A DNA stretch of 64,000 bases from Phoebastria nigripes. Lineage: Eukaryota > Chordata > Aves > Procellariiformes > Diomedeidae. Below, piece after piece: positions 59,146-64,000 of this stretch (position 1 is the first letter of the stretch; each line of letters opens with the position of its first letter). Made by a program: the position numbers and the translations under genes. Location: positions 248,001-312,000 of the forward strand of contig JAYKAV010002375.1 in NCBI GenBank assembly GCA_035582835.1, given 5' to 3'. The notes under the pieces were generated by a model. It saw only the letters and a program-made list of their open reading frames with translations. It made no database searches and had not been told where the DNA came from.

Positions 59146-61610
59146 CCTGGAGAAGTGATTAGCTTCCTGTAAGACCAGCTAGACAAATCATGATGTACTG
59201 TGTTGGAATATGTGTGAAGTCAATAAACCAGACTCTGAAAAATTAAGAAAGCTCGTCAGACAGAGAGGCATTGATGGCATGAGGAAAAGCCATAATGAAC
59301 TCAGAGTGTCGCTAATTGCATGTGACCATACAGAGGCTGTTGGGTCAGGTTCATCCCTGGTCGGTCAGCCATGATTTGGGATAGACAAAAGCATCTTTAG
59401 CTTACCTGTCTGGTTGTGTGGCAAAAGGGACTGAAATCAAAGCAGGCAACATGGGAGGCTTATTCTATTCTAAGTCAGGTGTGGGAAAGGCAGACGCCCA
59501 CCAGGAAGCCTCAGAAGCGAGGTTTGGGGCGGTGAGTGGAACTGCGGGAACAGGGACAAGGAGCCAGACAGGCCAAGTAGGACACGTTGCAACAGAGGCA
59601 AATTAGCATCCAGCATCTCAGGAGCAGCTCACCTGTTGCATCATCTGTCTGTAGGGGACTGCATTACAAGGAAGACTCCTGTCCAGGTGATATCTTGCAT
59701 CTTTCAAAAGGCTGGGCGATGGGTCCATGTTACCTGCATTAACTCTCACAGTGAGAAGGAGCAGGTTTGGCTGTTTTCAGGCCTCTAAGTCCATAATGAG
59801 TATTACTTACAGAAGCTCCTTTTGTCAAAGTTTTGCATTGTTCCAGGGACACTTCACCAGAAAATCTGAAGGTTCAAGAAGCAAAAGGATGCAAGTATCA
59901 TGGGAGTATGTGTTAAATTTCATATCTATGCTAAGAAATTAGTTAATAACAAGAGAGCAGTAAAAAACAATGCATTTTGCCTAAGAGGCAGAAAGGAAAA
60001 AAATCTAAGGTTATCTATTCTCCTCAAGAATACATCCAGAGAGCAAAAGCCCCTTGTTCTTTCTCCCTTCCCTACATCTAGCTGACAAGCTGTAGAAACT
60101 TCCTAATAAATATTCGGACATTCAGTCCTAGGGTACCTCCTATGTTTTTAAGATTGTGTTCAGATAGGAAAATCTCAGTCTGGGAAGATATTCTAGCTTT
60201 CATATTTCTCCCCACATTTATTTATGTACCCTATATTTACCTCCAATTTATATTTAAGGCAGGCAACTGGATTGAATTCTTCCATTTCTACCCTTTCCCT
60301 CCCCTCCAAATATTGATCAGACAGCAATTTCATCATTTCCCATTGATTAGCCAGGCTCAGTCACCTTCTGGGCTTGATCCCTGATAACCCATGAAGATTT
60401 AAACTGCTCTCTGCCTTTCTCAGCAATGTGCTGACCTCAGTCTGAGGTGTGTCCTCCCTAAATGTATAGATGTGTGAACTGATGACCAAACTTCATGCAA
60501 CACTCACATCTGGGATCCATGCATGGAGCTCTTGATAGAAACTACATCCCATGGCAGTCAGCCACTCTGGTTGACAAAGGGTGTGGGGTGAAGAACATTC
60601 TATTAGAGAGAGACCTCTACAAATAAACAATTGATGTTTGTGCCACGTGGGTGGGCTGCTTGGGTGTTTTAAAAGGCTTTCCAGAGCATAGACGTGTTTC
60701 AGAAGCAGTGGTGTGCTTTGCCCAGAAGCAGAAATGAGAGGACAGAAAGTTCTTCATGTTGTGGAGACCCCAGTAGCTAATTAACAAGAATGACGCGCTC
60801 CAGATCGTGGCCTTGACCACACCTTTGCCCTCTGGGCAAAACCTAGGGAATCCAAGGGGACACAAGGCAGCTCATTGAGCTGCAGTATGCATACGTGGAA
60901 AACTGCCACTGAAGTCATCATTTTTTGTGCTAAAATCTTTTCAACTTACTGAGAGAAATTTAATTCTTCCCATATACACATCAACAAACAACTTGATCCC
61001 ACCCACGAATATGCAAACAAATGTATAAATTACGCCAAGTATTTCTCCTTCTAGCTGCCAAGTAAGAAAGGGAGATATTGTTACTGTGACTTCTATTTTT
61101 AAATACTTGGGAGGTGCTCCAATACTACAGCTAAGGGGACTATATAATACCTAGACTCAAGCTGAAAGGACTCCAACAGCAGCTCAAAGACTTGCTGGAA
61201 TAGCTGAGTGGTGAGATTCTCCATCTAAATGATGTTAGCAGAACCGTACCTTCTGCTTTAAGTGAATGCACATATCAACCTCCTTGAGCGTAGCTACCTT
61301 GCTAATTGCAAACAGGCTGCAAATATCCTAACGGCTGTCCCACAGCTTTGTTGTGCATGAAACCCAGCCCATTAAAACATAGCCCAAACTTTGCCCAGTC
61401 GTCCCCCTCCTTACTCTATTCTATTTTGGGCTGTGGCTAGGTGTACGGACCAAGCTGTTTCATTGGACAGAAGCTTGAAGAAAAGGCCTGTTGTTCTGAA
61501 TGGGAGGTGCGTTATGTGACATGCTGTACGAAGGATGTGTGCTTGGAAGGGCTGATGTGCAGAAATCATTAGTAGGGCGTGTACAGCACAGAGGGGTGAA
61601 CCCAGCCACA
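59146..61610. other. presumed intron, nothing recognised
   Basis: Ordinary AT-rich sequence with only short open frames. No repeat is identified. Confidence 0.5.
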
Positions 61611-61683
61611 GGAGGAAGGAGCCAGGGAGGGGAAAGCAAGGGAGGAGGAGGGTGGAAGGAGCAGGGGTAGAGGGACAGAGACT
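61611..61683 (+). repeat. purine-rich low-complexity tract
   Basis: An almost pure A/G strand (GAAGGAGCCAGGGAGGGG, GGGAGGAGGAGGGTGGAAGG) with several GGG runs. It may form triplex or G-quadruplex structures, but GGG spacing is irregular. Confidence 0.7.
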
Positions 61684-62309
61684 AAGACAGTAATTAGGCC
61701 TACAAAAGTCACTGCTGGATGTAAAACACCTGAAGATAAACTCAAAGGCCTCCTTTGGGGTGCCTAAGGGGGTGAGAATTGCTCTTAAATGCTGATTTGA
61801 TCACCTTAGAAGAGCTAGATCTTCAGGCCCAAATGAGCTGAACCGAATGCAGAACCTGTGGTGAGAATTAAATCTGTCAAAGTCACCTTTCTGTTCCCTT
61901 AAAACTTTGCAGGGCTGGGATCAGTTTGGCTCCTGGGTATTTAATCCCATAGCTTCTTTAAAATGGTCTCATATGGGTGGTTCCATTGCAGGGGGTGCCT
62001 TAGGTCTGGCCCAGTCCGTGTCCTAAAGAGTTTCCTGGTCTGGGTTGGGGGCAGGTGGCATGAACCATCTTTATACCAAATCTGGATTTCTCTCAGCGTC
62101 AAGAAACCGCCAGCTGCTCTTTCAGGACAGCCCTTCGCCTTGCTGGTACAACACAAGGAGCCAGAGCTGAATTTGGCCCACGATGTTAAAGGGAGTCGAA
62201 ATCACAGAAGGGAGATTGTGCAGCAGAAGCAAACAAGAGGGTGTAAGCTGAAGACCAGAAATGGACCTTCCTGTTTGCTCTGCCTGCTCCACACCTTTTC
62301 CGCCTCCCT
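61684..62309. other. non-coding, nothing firmly recognised
   Basis: A 143-codon frame (61963-62394) enters the adjacent SINE-like segment and has no protein signature. GCTGAATTTGGCCCACG near 62168 resembles very old amniote repeats. Confidence 0.45.
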
Positions 62310-62430
62310 GCTTAGCTATACCAGTGGCTTAGCTCCTAGTCTCCCTGGAACCACTAATTCAAATCCTGGCAGGATTGACTCAGCCTCTCTGTAATTTTGA
62401 GGTTGAACAGAACTGTAAAACCAAAGATTT
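62310..62430 (+). repeat. SINE-like fossil (tRNA-related head plus core)
   Basis: CCAGTGGCTTAGCTCCTAGT and ACTAATTCAAATCCTGGC resemble A-box and B-box regions of a tRNA-derived SINE ('agtggttagctc', 'ggttcaaatcctgg'). GACTCAGCCTCTCTGTAAT and TTTTGAGGTTGAA match the 'gactcagcc...gaggttgat' core of MIR3-like elements. Confidence 0.5.
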
Positions 62431-63431
62431 TGTGGCGAAGTGTTTGCCCCAGTATGCTTGACCAAAATTGTCCTAATGCTTTTTGTACGTGGCATGCTGA
62501 GCTGATTGGTGTCCTCTCATTGGTTCTTCCTTTCTTCTAATGTATTAGTTACTTTGATTGCTTTACTGCCTCAGTATTACTGAATTAGTCACGTGTTTTG
62601 AGGGAGGTAGTGTAGTATATGTTTACTATCCACATCTTCAGCAAGTGCTAGTTGATGTAGTTCTATTGCCATTCCTGGAGTTACGATGACTTGTACGAGC
62701 TGAAGATCTGCTCATTAAACATAACCATTAAAATTCACAACAATGCCTCGATTTCAGTTTTTAAGGATTATTAGCTGAGATGGATTATTTACTCTTGAAT
62801 ATGAAACAGGCCTGTGGGCAATTTTAAAAGGATAAATCTGAAATATCTTTTATTATCTGTCAAGCTGGAAGCAGGTTGGATGGGCATCCCTCTTCTTTAA
62901 GGGAAAAAAAAACAAACATGGGTGTCAAAATGTGACCCAACCCGTGCTTTTTAAAACTCTCTCTTTAACTTTCTAAACTTAAAAACAACCTTCTATGTTT
63001 TTCTCTTTTTTGTAATAAAATATTGCTAAAAATATTCTTCTGACCTGAAAGCTTTGACTGCCAAGATTCAAGTCTTCAAGTATGCTTTTATAGCCAAGTT
63101 ACAAATCCATGAAAAATAGATTTATCACCTAAGTAGAAATTAACTTGAACATCCCTAAGCCAAGATCCACATGATTCCTTTATGTTTCAGGATGAAATGT
63201 CTGTGTTCTCCCTTTTCCCTCCCAACTCTTGTAAAGGCTGGCTATAAAAGCTAGGTATAGAGACAAATGCTTTTTAAAAATATGTCAAAACTCAGGTTGT
63301 TAAAAGATAAAGCTCTCTAACATAAAACCAACTCAAAGCAACTCATCATTCAGTTCTTTCTCCAAAGGTCTTCCATGCTCTAAACCACATAATGAAAACT
63401 AACTTACGATGTTGCCAAATGTGGTGGTAAG
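62431..63431. other. non-coding, possibly regulatory, nothing firm
   Basis: The 62460-62780 part is free of recognisable repeats and dense in ATTA, CTCATT and GATTG motifs, which could suit a conserved non-coding element, but this is not testable from one sequence. No exon is seen. Confidence 0.4.
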
Positions 63432-63898
63432 TGGACTCCTGAGCAATCGCAGAAGCAGCAGCATTCAGCTTGTTGCTCGAGTCCATTTATTTGTGTTTCT
63501 GCAAATAAAATTCCAGTCCCGTGGGACAAAGATTTCACTCTCTAGGTCTGTGGGACTCCTGGCGAGAACATCTACATCACTCTTTTGATGNTCTCCTTGG
63601 GGGGGTCCTGGCTGTATACCACAGTCTGAAACCCCTTGGATTATGGTGGTTTTCCGGCACATAAAGCTATCTTTATGGTACCCCATGTGCTCCGTGTCCC
63701 AGTCTAGCTCATATTCAACTCTGAATTCAAAAGTGAACAAATTCATTAATACGTAGCTTTGTGCATGGATACACGGCTCACACAGCTCTTGGGGAGGCCC
63801 AGCACCCCTACAACCACTCCCCAGAGCCTGCTGCAGCAAGTCCTTTCAAGTCTGTTGCTGAGGTCCCCAAAGTTCAAAGAGGCTCCACCAGCAGTAAG
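63427..63898 (-). mobile_element. solo LTR (ERVL-like), with 5-bp target-site duplication
   Basis: The LTR is 63432-63893 (462 bp), flanked by exact gtaag duplications (63427-63431, 63894-63898). Read on minus it starts TGCTGGTGGAGCCTCTTTGA and ends GCTCAGGAGTCCA, keeping TG...CA ends. An AATAAA signal (63491 down to 63486) lies about 55 bp before the end, as expected for R/U5, fixing minus as sense. No TATA box is obvious. No internal retroviral genes adjoin it. A minus-strand frame of 124 codons (63839 down to 63465) runs through most of it, broken only by an N at 63591; it is not a recognised protein. The exact family is unknown to me. Confidence 0.75.
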
Positions 63899-64000
63899 CA
63901 CAGAGTTTTGAACTGAGCTACAATATTTCTAACAGTAAAAATGAGGATGAGGAAGGTAAAGGTAATTGATAGGGTAGTAGCATTAAGTAACCCTAGTTAC
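63899..64000. other. short non-coding end of the window
   Basis: About 100 bp of AT-rich sequence after the LTR target site; nothing is recognised. Confidence 0.6.

Noticed and set aside
62605..62640. let-7-like GAGGTAGTGTAGTATATG stretch
   Set aside because: The seed is offset by a change after GAGGTAGT, and no complementary arm for a 60-80 nt hairpin is found nearby.
1..64000. A bacterial-type defence, CRISPR or biosynthetic system
   Set aside because: The window is vertebrate nuclear DNA with interspersed CR1, SINE and LTR repeats. No regularly spaced repeats, operons or clustered enzymes are present.

Overview
This window looks like nuclear DNA from a bird, probably a neoavian. Nothing prokaryotic is visible: there are no operons, ribosome-binding sites or dense ORFs. 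The avian evidence is a CR1 LINE 3' end of chicken-repeat type at about 58.45-59.15 kb, older CR1 pieces at 20.6, 26.9 and 29.4 kb, and a solo LTR at 23.3-23.85 kb. Read on its sense (minus) strand, that LTR opens with the TGTCCTGGTT-type start common in bird ERVL elements. Several SINE fossils of MIR/core type add an amniote background. Family names come from my recognition of the sequence; no database search was run.

Layout. Positions 1 to about 42.3 kb read as intergenic or very large intronic DNA. This stretch is AT-rich with scattered GC-richer patches (27.8-28.6, 30.65-30.8 and 38.96-39.31 kb), several retroelement fossils and short tandem repeats, and no ORF I recognise as a conserved protein. 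A CpG island at about 42.3-43.06 kb holds a compact promoter-like array pointing right: CACGTG E-box, octamer ATGCAAAT, CCAAT, then two TATA-like/MEF2-like AT boxes. Beyond it lie a GC-rich presumed non-coding first exon and a strong splice donor at 43416. The remaining 21 kb would then be upstream intron of a gene whose coding exons are outside the window. It holds more MIR-type SINEs, microsatellites, the CR1 copy and a second solo LTR at 63432-63893.

The two solo LTRs are the best supported elements. Both have TG...CA ends and perfect 5-bp target-site duplications (tgcat and gtaag), as expected of ERVL-type integration, and both are in minus orientation. The second carries a long open frame across most of its length.

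No complete protein-coding gene, tRNA, rRNA, CRISPR array or operon-like system is supported. I found no convincing novel multi-gene system. The points most worth checking are the CpG-island promoter with its adjacent minisatellite, two exon-like segments behind strong splice acceptors (24001 and 27321), and the second LTR.
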